From Burkholderiaceae bacterium (GTDB taxonomy: Bacteria > Pseudomonadota > Gammaproteobacteria > Burkholderiales > Burkholderiaceae_C), in NCBI GenBank assembly GCA_031256125.1, contig JAIRRE010000296.1:1-5878 (forward strand): a stretch of DNA of 5,878 nt. The letters run 5' to 3'. Each line of letters opens with the position of its first letter. Within the stretch, counting starts at the first letter, position 1. A program made the position numbers and the translations under genes. Shown piece by piece: positions 1-5,878 of the stretch. The notes under the pieces are model-generated. The model made no database searches. It worked only from the letters and a program-made list of their open reading frames with translations, and was not told the origin of the DNA.

Positions 1-680
1 ATCGTCAGAGCAATCTCGTTGGGCGTGCGCTGGCGCTTGGCCGCCTCGACCATGCCGATCATGCGGTCCAGAAACGATTCGCCGGGGTTGACCGCGATGC
101 GCACCACCAGCCAGTCCGACAGCACGCGCGTGCCGCCGGTCACCGATGAAAAATCGCCGCCCGATTCGCGCACCACCGGCGCCGATTCGCCGGTGATCGC
201 GCTCTCATCGACCGAGGCCACGCCTTCGATCACCTCGCCGTCCAGCGGAATCATGTCGCCCGCCTCGACCAGCACCACGTCGTCGCGGCGCAGATCGGGC
301 GCGCGGCACTGGTCCCACGGCGCGCCGTAACGCGGTTCGGCCATCCGCTTGGCCAGGGTGTCGGTGCGCAGGCCGCGCAGCGAAGCCGCCTGCGCCTTGC
401 TGCGCCCTTCGGCCAGCGCCTCGGCGAAATTGGCGAACAGCACCGTGAACCACAGCCAGACCGTGACCGCGAACACGAAGCGCTCAGGCATCCCGGCAGC
501 GTCCGTATGGAACAGGCCATTGAGCCACAGCAGCGTGGTCAGGATGCTGCCGATATAGACCACGAACATCACCGGGTTGCGCCACTGCACGCGCGGGTCG
601 AGCTTAGCCAGCGCCCCCCACAGCGCGGGCTTGAGCAAGGCGGGATCCAGCAGCGAGGCGGAAGAGGGAGCGTGCTTCAT
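1..680 (-). CDS. kdpB: Potassium-transporting P-type ATPase subunit B, N-terminal part (cut by window edge)
   Basis: This is the ATP-hydrolysing subunit of the KdpFABC inner-membrane K+ pump, a P-type ATPase. The frame reads from an ATG at 680 to the window edge without a stop, giving 226 residues of a family of about 680-700. After a cytoplasmic N-terminus come two hydrophobic segments (about residues 35-90), then the actuator domain. The actuator includes [18 protein letters not shown] with the P-type TGES loop at residues 163-166, and [10 protein letters not shown]. The visible end, PNEIALTI, precedes the third membrane helix in relatives. The phosphorylated Asp of the DKTGT motif lies off the window, so catalytic integrity cannot be judged. 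The start is 10 nt after the kdpA stop, and a purine-rich stretch (AGTGAGG) overlapping that stop can serve as ribosome binding site. Very close similarity to known KdpB makes the identity secure. Confidence 0.97.
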   Translation of the reverse strand, partial: MKHAPSSASLLDPALLKPALWGALAKLDPRVQWRNPVMFVVYIGSILTTLLWLNGLFHTDAAGMPERFVFAVTVWLWFTVLFANFAEALAEGRSKAQAASLRGLRTDTLAKRMAEPRYGAPWDQCRAPDLRRDDVVLVEAGDMIPLDGEVIEGVASVDESAITGESAPVVRESGGDFSSVTGGTRVLSDWLVVRIAVNPGESFLDRMIGMVEAAKRQRTPNEIALT

Positions 681-690
681 GGCCCTGGCC

Positions 691-2397
691 TCACTTCCAC
701 AGCATCAGGTGCTCGACCACCGGCCCCAGCGCCAGCGCGGGCACGTAATTGAGCAGGCCGACCAGCAGCACCGTGCCGACCAGCAGCACCACGAATAGCG
801 GCCCATGCGTGGGCATGGTGCCGCTGGTGACGGGCACGCGCTTCTTGGCCGCCAGCGCGCCTGCGATGGCCAGCACCGGCACGATCACACCGAACCGCCC
901 CAGCCACATCGCCACGCCCAGCAGCGCGTTGTAGAACGGCGTATTGGCCGCCAGTCCCGCGAAAGCGCTGCCGTTGTTGTTGGCCGTCGATGTCAGCGCG
1001 TACAGAATCTGCGCAAAGCCATGCGCGCCCGGATTGCTTACGCCCGCGCGGCCCGCGCCGGCCACCGCCGCCAGCGCCGCGCCCAGCAGGACCACGAGGG
1101 GCGTCACCAAAATCGCGAGCGATGTGAGCTTCATCTCATGAACTTCGATTTTCTTGCCCAGGTATTCGGGCGTGCGGCCAATCATGAGGCCCGCGATGAA
1201 GACCGCCAGCACAGCGAAGATCAGCATCCCGTACAGCCCGCTGCCCACGCCGCCGAACACCACTTCGCCCAGTTGCATCAGCACCAGCGGCACCAGACCG
1301 CCCAGCGGCGTAAGGGCGTCGTGCATCGTGTTGACCGCGCCGCACGAAGCGGCGGTGGTCACCGCTGCAAACAGCGCCGAAGCGTTGATGCCGAAGCGCA
1401 CTTCCTTGCCTTCCATATTGCCGCCCGCCTGCAGCGTGCTGCTGGCTTGATCCGCGCCCAGCGCGGTCAACGCCGGATTGCCGGCCTGCTCGGCAGCGGT
1501 AACCACCAGCACGGCGACCACGAAGATCACCGTCATGGCCGCCAGCAGCGCCCAGCCCTGGTGCCGGTCGCCCACCACGCAGCCAAAGGCAAAACACAGC
1601 GCGGCGGGAATCAGCAAAATCGCCAGCATCTGCGCAAAGTTGGTCAGCGCATTGGGGTTCTCGAACGGATGCGCCGAATTGGCGTTGAAGAACCCGCCGC
1701 CGTTGGTGCCCAGCAGTTTGATCGCTTCTTGCGATGCCACAGGCCCCATAGCCAGATGCTGCACGCCGCCTTCCAGCGTGTGCAGCGCCTGCGGCGCGGC
1801 GAAGTTTTGCACCACGCCCTGCGTTACGAAAAACAGCGCCAGTACCAGCGACAGCGGCAACAGCAGCCACAGCGTGATGCGCGTGACATCGACCCAGAAG
1901 TTGCCGATGCCCTGCGCCTGCCGCGACGCAAAGCCGCGCATCAAAGCAAAGGCCACCGCGATGCCGGTGGCCGCCGAAAGAAAACTCTGCACCGCCAGGC
2001 CGAGCATCTGCGTGAGGTGGCTCATGGTCGCCTCGCCCGCGTAGCCTTGCCAGTTGGTGTTGGTCACGAAGCTGATGGCGGTGTTGAACGCCGAATCGGG
2101 CGCTACCGCGCCGAGGCCCGCCGGATTGAGCGGCAGAACGCCCTGCACGCGCTGCAAACTATAAAGCGCGAGTACGCCCAGACCATTGAACAAAAGCAGC
2201 GCCAGCGCGTAGCGCGACCACGGCATCGACTCCTGCGGCGACACGCCCGCAAGCCGCCACAGCGGCGCTTCAGCGCGCGCCATCCAGCCCGGCAAACGCC
2301 CCTCGCACAAGGCAGCCAGCCCCCGGCCCAGCGGCCACGCCAGCGCCAGCAACACGATGAGAAAGGCCAGCAACAGCCACCACGCGGCGGAAGTCAT
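691..2397 (-). CDS. kdpA: Potassium-transporting ATPase subunit A, K+-binding channel-like subunit
   Basis: KdpA is the membrane subunit that selects and binds K+ in the KdpFABC complex and is related to the Trk/Ktr channel-like superfamily. The protein has 568 residues against 557 in E. coli, so it looks complete, and it consists mostly of hydrophobic helices. All four filter loops are visible: TNTNWQ (112-117, with the Gln equivalent to E. coli Q116), GTNGGGFF (230-237), TTAASCGAV (347-355) and [11 protein letters not shown] (471-481). The family blocks [14 protein letters not shown] (377-390) and [11 protein letters not shown] (406-416) are also intact. The ATG at 2397 lies one base after the kdpF stop, and a GAGG ribosome binding sequence (2410-2407) sits 9 nt upstream inside kdpF, which suggests coupled translation. 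No frameshift or missing key residue is seen. Confidence 0.98.
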   Translation of the reverse strand: MTSAAWWLLLAFLIVLLALAWPLGRGLAALCEGRLPGWMARAEAPLWRLAGVSPQESMPWSRYALALLLFNGLGVLALYSLQRVQGVLPLNPAGLGAVAPDSAFNTAISFVTNTNWQGYAGEATMSHLTQMLGLAVQSFLSAATGIAVAFALMRGFASRQAQGIGNFWVDVTRITLWLLLPLSLVLALFFVTQGVVQNFAAPQALHTLEGGVQHLAMGPVASQEAIKLLGTNGGGFFNANSAHPFENPNALTNFAQMLAILLIPAALCFAFGCVVGDRHQGWALLAAMTVIFVVAVLVVTAAEQAGNPALTALGADQASSTLQAGGNMEGKEVRFGINASALFAAVTTAASCGAVNTMHDALTPLGGLVPLVLMQLGEVVFGGVGSGLYGMLIFAVLAVFIAGLMIGRTPEYLGKKIEVHEMKLTSLAILVTPLVVLLGAALAAVAGAGRAGVSNPGAHGFAQILYALTSTANNNGSAFAGLAANTPFYNALLGVAMWLGRFGVIVPVLAIAGALAAKKRVPVTSGTMPTHGPLFVVLLVGTVLLVGLLNYVPALALGPVVEHLMLWK

Positions 2398-2398
2398 G

Positions 2399-2494
2399 TC
2401 AAAACGCCTCGGCCCGCAGTAGCGCGAACACCAGATAAACCAACAGGCCCAGCGCGATCAAGGCGCAGACCGCATAAAGCGCCGCGGTACTCAT
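2399..2494 (-). CDS. kdpF: KdpF, small stabilising subunit of the K+-transporting ATPase
   Basis: KdpF is a single-span inner-membrane peptide that stabilises the KdpABC complex. This frame encodes 31 residues (29 in E. coli). One hydrophobic helix covers about residues 4-26, followed by the family's conserved tail, seen here as [14 protein letters not shown], ending in AEAF as in the E. coli protein. The ATG at 2494 is preceded by a strong GGGAGG (2505-2500) with a 5-nt spacer. Its first base is also the last base of the TGA of the upstream small frame, so the two probably share translation. The stop is one base before the kdpA ATG. The frame stays open upstream to an ATG at 2683, but that extension reads through the leader and has no resemblance to KdpF, so the short start is preferred. 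Confidence 0.93.
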   Translation of the reverse strand: MSTAALYAVCALIALGLLVYLVFALLRAEAF

Positions 2495-2598
2495 CAGGGC
2501 CTCCCGCTGCTTTGGCCGGCAAGATGCTCCAGCCCCCACACCGCCGCCGCCGCGCCGCCGCACAGGGCGCACAACACTACGATCCACAAGACATCCAT
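2494..2598 (-). CDS. Uncharacterised 34-residue membrane microprotein, first gene of the kdp operon
   Basis: This small frame was found by reading the kdp leader; I cannot assign it to a named family. It starts at ATG 2598, with an AGGGAG ribosome binding sequence at 2612-2607 (8-nt spacer). It ends with a TGA that overlaps the kdpF ATG by one base (TGATG). The product starts MDVLWIVVLCALCGG, a hydrophobic helix of about 20 residues running through an alanine run. It then has WGLEHLAG and a short polar tail ending in GRP, so it is probably a single-span inner-membrane peptide with two cysteines in the helix (C10, C13). Kdp operons in other proteobacteria also carry unnamed short membrane frames before kdpF, as far as I recall. 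Placement, ribosome binding site and coupling support translation. A role as an accessory or leader peptide of the pump is inference only. Confidence 0.62.
   Translation of the reverse strand: MDVLWIVVLCALCGGAAAAVWGLEHLAGQSSGRP
2500..2505 (-). promoter_or_regulatory. Ribosome binding site deciding the kdpF start
   Basis: GGGAGG reads on the minus strand 5 nt before the kdpF ATG at 2494. It lies inside the last codons of the upstream small frame (the Gly-Arg of its GRP tail). It supports the 31-residue KdpF over the longer frame that opens at 2683. Confidence 0.75.
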
Positions 2599-2606
2599 TG
2601 GGCACA

Positions 2607-2612
2607 CTCCCT
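2607..2612 (-). promoter_or_regulatory. Ribosome binding site of the small frame before kdpF
   Basis: AGGGAG on the minus strand, 8 nt upstream of the ATG at 2598. It is the main non-context evidence that the 34-residue frame is translated. Confidence 0.6.
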
Positions 2613-2644
2613 ATCGACATTCGCATTTCGACAGTTTGCACGGA

Positions 2645-2686
2645 GCAGCATAAAAATAGCGCAGAGAGTGCGTGTTGCAGCATAAA
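2645..2686 (-). repeat. Pair of identical 10-bp direct repeats in the kdp promoter region
   Basis: TTTATGCTGC (minus strand) occurs at 2686-2677 and again at 2654-2645. The copies start 32 bp apart, about three helical turns. The first copy contains the downstream half of the KdpE-like box. The second could therefore be a third half-site on the same face of the helix. It overlaps the best -10 candidate. Confidence 0.55.
2653..2681 (-). promoter_or_regulatory. Weak candidate kdp promoter core
   Basis: The AT-rich TATTTT (2658-2653, minus strand) is the best -10 candidate before the operon. Its -35 partner near 2680-2675 (CTGCAA) is poor, matching about 3 of 6 consensus bases. A weak -35 is usual for activator-dependent promoters such as kdp. 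In this placement the KdpE-like box would lie close to the -35, nearer than I recall for E. coli, so the true start may be further downstream. Confidence 0.3.
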
Positions 2687-2697
2687 GAAAGCGTAAA
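2680..2697 (-). promoter_or_regulatory. Probable KdpE response-regulator binding site of the kdp operon
   Basis: On the minus strand this reads TTTACGC-TTTC-TTTATGC: two near-identical 7-mers with a 4-base spacer, giving an 11-bp, one-helical-turn period. It is preceded by further T residues (2700-2698). The E. coli KdpE site upstream of kdpFABC, as I recall it, has the same plan (TTTATAC, four T, TTTACAC). The box is about 80-100 bp upstream of the first start codon of the operon. The resemblance and geometry are seen directly; KdpE binding is inferred, and kdpDE is not in the window. Confidence 0.68.
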
Positions 2698-2705
2698 AAA
2701 GTTAG

Positions 2706-2834
2706 GTTCAAGTGCCCGATGATCGGCTCCATCGCCTGCTTGCGCTTGAGCCTGTGGTGCTGTCGCTCGCTTGAACTGCGGACCCTGCCAAAACAGCAAA
2801 ACCCGGTATTTATGCGGCTTGCGGTGGAATACAT
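2706..2834 (-). pseudogene. Decayed C-terminal fragment of an IS5-like transposase
   Basis: The minus-strand frame through 2750-2706 reads LKRKQAMEPIIGHLN. This closely matches the C-terminal catalytic block of IS5-type DDE transposases (typically RRSAIEPVIGHLK), whose Glu (here codon 2729-2727) is the E of the DDE triad. Within the Y-(2)-R-(3)-E-(6)-K signature the Arg is Lys and the final Lys is Asn, so the site is degraded. A neighbouring frame just upstream reads RVLLFWQG, which resembles the preceding transposase strand, so a frameshift probably lies near 2785. There is no start, no N-terminal catalytic Asp region and no recognisable terminal inverted repeat. Homology stops abruptly at about 2706, beside the kdp regulatory repeats. 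The fragment is non-functional; the family is likely, the exact limits are uncertain. Confidence 0.68.
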
Positions 2835-2840
2835 GGGAAC

Positions 2841-3122
2841 TCAATAGTGATAGCGGCCCTGTAGAAATTCGATGCGATCGACTTTGACCAAATAAACGCA
2901 ACGATGCTCCTGCGTGATGCGGCGTGACCAGACATCAGAAACCAGAAATTTCAACGGTTCTGGCTTGCCGATACCCTCGAAGGGATCGCGCAGCGCAGCC
3001 TCGACCAAATCCAGCAGCCGCTTGACGGTACGCCGCTCGGTTTCGACCCAGTAATGCAGGTCTTCGACAAACTCCGGCTGGAAAACCGCGACGCGCTCGG
3101 TCTTACGCTTCAAGGCCGACAT
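2841..3122 (-). CDS. yoeB: YoeB/Txe-family toxin, ribosome-dependent mRNA endonuclease
   Basis: Toxin of a type II toxin-antitoxin pair in the RelE/YoeB superfamily; E. coli YoeB cuts mRNA on the translating ribosome. The product has 93 residues (84 in E. coli YoeB), the extra residues being N-terminal. Conserved blocks are YWVETERRTVKRLLDLVE (24-41), DPFEGIGKPEPLKF (46-59), WSRRITQEHRCVYLV (65-79) and the C-terminal RYHY. By alignment to E. coli, the catalytic residues E46, R65, H83 and Y84 correspond to E55, R74, H92 and Y93, all present, so the toxin appears active. Its ATG lies 20 nt inside the 3' end of the antitoxin gene in another frame, the usual antitoxin-first coupled arrangement. 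A later start at about residue 10 would match the E. coli length, but no suitable codon is seen there. Confidence 0.93.
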   Translation of the reverse strand: MSALKRKTERVAVFQPEFVEDLHYWVETERRTVKRLLDLVEAALRDPFEGIGKPEPLKFLVSDVWSRRITQEHRCVYLVKVDRIEFLQGRYHY

Positions 3123-3384
3123 GCTGGTGCCGCTCGGGCAAGGTCATCGGTTTCAGGCTGCTGGTGCGAGCGCGGTGCAGCGCGGCCAATAGGCGTTCGG
3201 CGTTTTTGGACGAGCGCAGCAGATGGGCCGTTTCCATCAGTCCCTCCAACTCATCAGCCGCGATCATCGCCACTGCGCCGCCCGAACGACGGCGGACCAC
3301 GATCACTTCGCGGTCGTCAACGGCGCGATCCAGCAGCGTCTTGAACTGTTCGCGGGCCTGGCTGTAGGTGGTTTCAACGGTCAT
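3103..3384 (-). CDS. yefM: YefM/Phd-family antitoxin
   Basis: Antitoxin that neutralises the downstream YoeB-like toxin and, with it, represses the operon. It has 93 residues. The N-terminal Phd/YefM DNA-binding fold is seen in TTYSQAREQFKTLLDRAV (5-22), REVIVVRRRSGGAVAMIAADEL (25-46) and METAHLLRSSKNAERLLAAL (50-69). The last 24 or so residues are polar and would be the toxin-wrapping tail. The ATG at 3384 is chosen because GAGAGG (3396-3391) lies 6 nt upstream and the family begins at this point (MTVETTYS). An in-frame ATG at 3420 falls inside the operator and -10 region and would add 12 unrelated residues. Stop TAA at 3105-3103 lies within the toxin gene. Confidence 0.92.
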   Translation of the reverse strand: MTVETTYSQAREQFKTLLDRAVDDREVIVVRRRSGGAVAMIAADELEGLMETAHLLRSSKNAERLLAALHRARTSSLKPMTLPERHQHVGLEA

Positions 3385-3390
3385 GTCTGC

Positions 3391-3396
3391 CCTCTC
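3391..3396 (-). promoter_or_regulatory. Ribosome binding site deciding the antitoxin start
   Basis: GAGAGG on the minus strand, 6 nt before the ATG at 3384. It supports this start over the upstream in-frame ATG at 3420. Confidence 0.7.
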
Positions 3397-3400
3397 AAAC

Positions 3401-3419
3401 TGTACAGATATATTGTACA
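3401..3419 (-). promoter_or_regulatory. Toxin-antitoxin operator: two TGTACA palindromes over a -10 element
   Basis: TGTACA occurs at 3401-3406 and 3414-3419, separated by 7 bp (13-bp centre-to-centre), 17 bp upstream of the antitoxin ATG. TGTACA is the core of the long and short operator palindromes bound by YefM and YefM-YoeB in E. coli (established for that family). On the minus strand a good -10, TACAAT (3417-3412), overlaps the upstream palindrome, so repressor binding would block RNA polymerase. No strong -35 is seen 16-18 bp further up. Repeat and spacing are read directly; autorepression is inferred from the family. Confidence 0.82.
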
Positions 3420-3480
3420 TATTGGCAAGGTGCCTATCTCCTGTCGCAGTACCGACTGACGCAGGAAGTTTGATTCGCCT

Positions 3481-5878
3481 TTACCCGCACGTGCCCACAA
3501 CGCCGCACGCAGTGCAGTAATCGCACCCGTCCTTGCGGATCATGGCGCGGGCGCCGCATTCGGGGCATTTCTTGCCGGCCATGGTGAGGCTGGGAATGCC
3601 TACCGCGCCATCGTCTGGTTCGGCGGCGGATTCGGCGGTGGCGGGCGGCAGCTCGTCGGGTGCAAACAGGCTCGCCTGCATGGCGGCCTGCTGGCGCTGG
3701 GCGATCAGGTTCTGGATGGCGTAGGCGATGGCGGCGGCCTCGCTGTCGTGCCAGCGCGGCACGCGGGTGCCATCGGCTTTTTCGTAAAAACCCAGCCGCA
3801 CCGGGCCGCGATCCCAGGTGACTTTGCGCATGTCCGACAGCGCCTTGTCGAGCAGTCCGCCGCGCGCGGCCAGCGAGAGCATACGCATGGTGGCGGTGGT
3901 CCACTGCTGCGATTCGCCGCTTTGCCCGACCGGCATGAAAAATTCGATAGCCCGCTCCACCATGCCCTTGCCGTCGGCCGCGGGTACCGGCAGGAAGGAA
4001 ACGATCAGATACAGCCGTTGCTGGCCCTCGTGCGTCCAGTATTCGACCTTCTCGGTGATGGACGAGAGCGCGCCTTTGGGTCGGCGTTCGATGACGCTGC
4101 GCATGGGGTCATGCGCAAGTGAAACCTGGGCGGCGGGTTGAGGCGCCGGCTGCTCCGGTTTGGCGGGCGCTGTTTCCAGCACCGCACCCACAATCGAATT
4201 GGGGCGGTAGGTCGCCAAGCCCTTCAAGCCGGCTTGCCACGCTTGCCGGTACAGATCCTTGAAATCGTCGTAAGGGTAGTCTTCGGGAATGTTGACGGTC
4301 TTGGAGATCGACGTGTCGATGAACGGCTGCACCGCCTGCATCATGGCCACATGGTCGGCGGCGCTCATCTCCAGGGCGCTGACGAAGTAATCGGGCAGAT
4401 CGGCCGGGCTGTTGACTTGACCAGGATGCAGCGCGCGGTACAGCCGCCAGGCGTGGTCTTCCACCACGTATTCGCTGCGCGTGCCATCGGCCTCGCGCTT
4501 GTGGCGTTTATAGGTCCAACTGAAGGCAGGTTCGATGCCATTGCTGGCGTTGTCGGCAAAGGCCAGGCTGACCGTGCCGGTCGGCGCGATGGACAGCAAG
4601 TGACTGTTGCGGATGCCGTGTACGCGGATGTCGGCCTGAATATCGTCCGGCAGGTGGCTGGCAAAAGTGCCCTGAGCCAAATAACCGGCGGCATCGAATT
4701 GGGGAAAAGCGCCTTTCTCCCGCGCCAGCGCAATGGATGCGCGATAAGCCGCATCGCGCATGCAGCGGGCGATGCGCGCGGCCATTTCGCGCCCTTCAAG
4801 GCGGTCGTAGCGCAGCCGCAGCAGCGTCAGCGTATCGCCCAAGCCGGTAAAACCCACGCCGATGCGGCGCTTGGCGGCGGCCTCGGCGCGCTGCTGGGGC
4901 AGCGGCCAAAAGGTAATGTCCAGCACGTTGTCAAGCGCCCGTACCTGCGTGGCGACGACCTGCTCGAACGCCGCCAAGTCGAACGCCGGCTCGCCCCCCG
5001 CGCCGAACGGCTGGCGCACAAAGCGCGTCAGGATGATCGGCCCCAGGTCGCAGCAGCCGTAAGACGGCAGCGGCTGCTCGCCGCAAGGGTTGGTAGCCGC
5101 TATGCGCTCGCAATAGTTGAGGTTGTTATCGCGCTGAATTTGGTCCAGGAACAGAATGCCCGGCTCGGCGAAATCGTAGGCCGAACGCATGATGGTGTCC
5201 CACAGTTCGCGCGCGGGCAGCTTGCGGTAAACCCATAGCCCGTCGGCGCGCTGATACGCGCCTTCTTCCACAACTTTGGCGCCGGGCGCGACCTTGTGCA
5301 CCAACTCCCAGTCCGCGCCGTCAGCCACGGCCTGCATGAAAGCGTCGGAAACCCCCACCGACACGTTGAAGTTGTTCCAGCGTCCGGGCGTGCGCTTGGC
5401 GGTGATGAAGTCCAGTACATCGGGATGGTCGATCCGCAGTACGCCCATCTGCGCGCCGCGCCGCGCGCCGGCGCTTTCCACGGTGGCGCAGCTCTGGTCG
5501 AACACATTGATGTAGCTGCACGGACCGCTGGCGATTGAATGCGTGCCCTTGACGTCCGCGCCGCGCGGACGGATGGGCGAAAAGTCGTATCCCACGCCGC
5601 CACCGCGCCGCATGGTCTCGGCGGCTTCGCGCAGCGCCTCGTAAATGCCGGGGTAGCCGTCGGCGTCGAACCCCTGAATGGCGTCGCCCACCGGCTGCAC
5701 GAAGCAGTTGATAAGGGTGGCCTGGATATCGGTGCCGGCGGCGCTCATGATGCGGCCCGCGCCGATCGCCCCGGCTTGGAGGTTGGCCAGAAACTTGGCT
5801 TCCCATTGCTCGCGCAGTTCCGGCTGTTCCACCGACGCCAGCGCCCGCGCAACCCGGCCGAAGAGCTGGTCGCGCGAA
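3481..5878 (-). CDS. nrdJ: Adenosylcobalamin-dependent (class II) ribonucleotide reductase, N-terminus cut by window edge
   Basis: NrdJ reduces ribonucleotides to deoxyribonucleotides with a thiyl radical generated from coenzyme B12, so it works with or without oxygen. The frame is open from the right edge to a TAA at 3481, giving 798 visible residues (numbered from the edge); the true start is outside. The first redox Cys is in [11 protein letters not shown] (C58). The finger loop NPCGEQPL gives N263, C265 (thiyl) and E267. The second redox Cys is C276, 11 residues after C265 as in Thermotoga NrdJ (C322/C333). [20 protein letters not shown] (about 431-450) is the phosphate-binding region. 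After a Pro/Ala-rich linker (about 567-590) comes a TSCPD-like C-terminal domain. The end is a cysteine cluster (C771, C774, C785, C788, C791, C797) typical of the NrdJ tail that re-reduces the active site. No frameshift is seen. A GTG at 5832 is internal, since [10 protein letters not shown] just before it is conserved-type sequence. Confidence 0.96.
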   Translation of the reverse strand, partial: SRDQLFGRVARALASVEQPELREQWEAKFLANLQAGAIGAGRIMSAAGTDIQATLINCFVQPVGDAIQGFDADGYPGIYEALREAAETMRRGGGVGYDFSPIRPRGADVKGTHSIASGPCSYINVFDQSCATVESAGARRGAQMGVLRIDHPDVLDFITAKRTPGRWNNFNVSVGVSDAFMQAVADGADWELVHKVAPGAKVVEEGAYQRADGLWVYRKLPARELWDTIMRSAYDFAEPGILFLDQIQRDNNLNYCERIAATNPCGEQPLPSYGCCDLGPIILTRFVRQPFGAGGEPAFDLAAFEQVVATQVRALDNVLDITFWPLPQQRAEAAAKRRIGVGFTGLGDTLTLLRLRYDRLEGREMAARIARCMRDAAYRASIALAREKGAFPQFDAAGYLAQGTFASHLPDDIQADIRVHGIRNSHLLSIAPTGTVSLAFADNASNGIEPAFSWTYKRHKREADGTRSEYVVEDHAWRLYRALHPGQVNSPADLPDYFVSALEMSAADHVAMMQAVQPFIDTSISKTVNIPEDYPYDDFKDLYRQAWQAGLKGLATYRPNSIVGAVLETAPAKPEQPAPQPAAQVSLAHDPMRSVIERRPKGALSSITEKVEYWTHEGQQRLYLIVSFLPVPAADGKGMVERAIEFFMPVGQSGESQQWTTATMRMLSLAARGGLLDKALSDMRKVTWDRGPVRLGFYEKADGTRVPRWHDSEAAAIAYAIQNLIAQRQQAAMQASLFAPDELPPATAESAAEPDDGAVGIPSLTMAGKKCPECGARAMIRKDGCDYCTACGVVGTCG

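Noticed and set aside
1136..1870. Other-frame minus-strand open frame of 244 codons within kdpA
   Set aside because: Out-of-frame shadow of kdpA; composition is Arg/Gly/Ala-rich with no family resemblance.
2399..2683. 94-residue extended version of KdpF starting at 2683
   Set aside because: KdpF proteins have about 30 residues. The extension translates the leader and would overlap the promoter region, while a strong ribosome binding site precedes the ATG at 2494.
805..2685. Very long plus-strand open frame (626 codons) opposite kdpA
   Set aside because: It is antisense to an intact, strongly conserved kdpA. Its product is dominated by Arg, His, Gln and Ala with no domain, as expected for the complement of a GC-rich membrane protein gene.
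3103..3420. Longer antitoxin starting at ATG 3420
   Set aside because: That ATG lies within the TGTACA operator and -10 element, and the added residues do not resemble the family. The ATG at 3384 has a good ribosome binding site.
3440..3465. Imperfect inverted repeat after nrdJ as an intrinsic terminator
   Set aside because: Only two 4-bp stem blocks separated by a 3-nt mismatch, with no following U-run on the minus strand. It is too weak to call.
4138..5238. Plus-strand open frame of 366 codons opposite nrdJ
   Set aside because: Shadow of nrdJ in GC-rich DNA. The sense strand carries the catalytic motifs, and the antisense product shows no recognisable domain or ribosome binding site.
3481..5832. 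GTG at 5832 as the true start of nrdJ
   Set aside because: The frame is open to the window edge, and the preceding residues ([10 protein letters not shown]) look like normal NrdJ sequence, so the start lies outside the window.
1..5878. CRISPR array, tRNA/rRNA, phage genes or a new multi-gene defence system
   Set aside because: No regularly spaced repeats, RNA gene signatures or unexplained gene cluster were seen. Apart from the small frame at 2494-2598 all genes fall in known families.

Overview
The window is a GC-rich bacterial chromosome segment in which every supported gene lies on the minus strand. In transcription order (right to left) it holds the main body of a class II (B12-dependent) ribonucleotide reductase gene, a YefM/YoeB-type toxin-antitoxin pair, a short transposase remnant, and the start of a high-affinity potassium uptake (kdp) operon. 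The protein sequences, codon use and gene set suggest a betaproteobacterium, perhaps Burkholderiales. This is inference from family resemblance; nothing in the window fixes the genus.

Layout: 5878-3481 is nrdJ, missing only its N-terminus. Positions 3480-3385 hold a short gap with a TGTACA-type operator and a probable -10 element for the toxin-antitoxin operon. The antitoxin (3384-3103) and toxin (3122-2841) overlap by 20 bp. Directly after the toxin stop, 2834-2706 carries a decayed C-terminal fragment of an IS5-like transposase. It ends next to an AT-rich stretch (2700-2640) with direct repeats laid out like the KdpE operator of E. coli. The kdp operon follows: an undescribed 34-residue membrane microprotein (2598-2494), kdpF (2494-2399), kdpA (2397-691) and kdpB (680 to the window edge). 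The junctions are a 1-nt TGATG overlap, a 1-nt gap and a 10-nt gap, which suggests tight translational coupling. kdpC, and kdpDE if present, would lie beyond the left edge.

Functionally, KdpF, KdpA and KdpB are the stabilising peptide, the K+ channel-like subunit and the P-type ATPase of the KdpFABC pump, which is normally induced at low K+ or osmotic stress. NrdJ supplies deoxyribonucleotides using adenosylcobalamin. The toxin-antitoxin pair is a self-regulated module with no evident functional link to either neighbour. No CRISPR array, RNA gene, phage gene or clearly new multi-gene system is visible. The points most worth following up are the microprotein ahead of kdpF, the KdpE-like box beside the transposon scar, and the textbook operator of the toxin-antitoxin pair.
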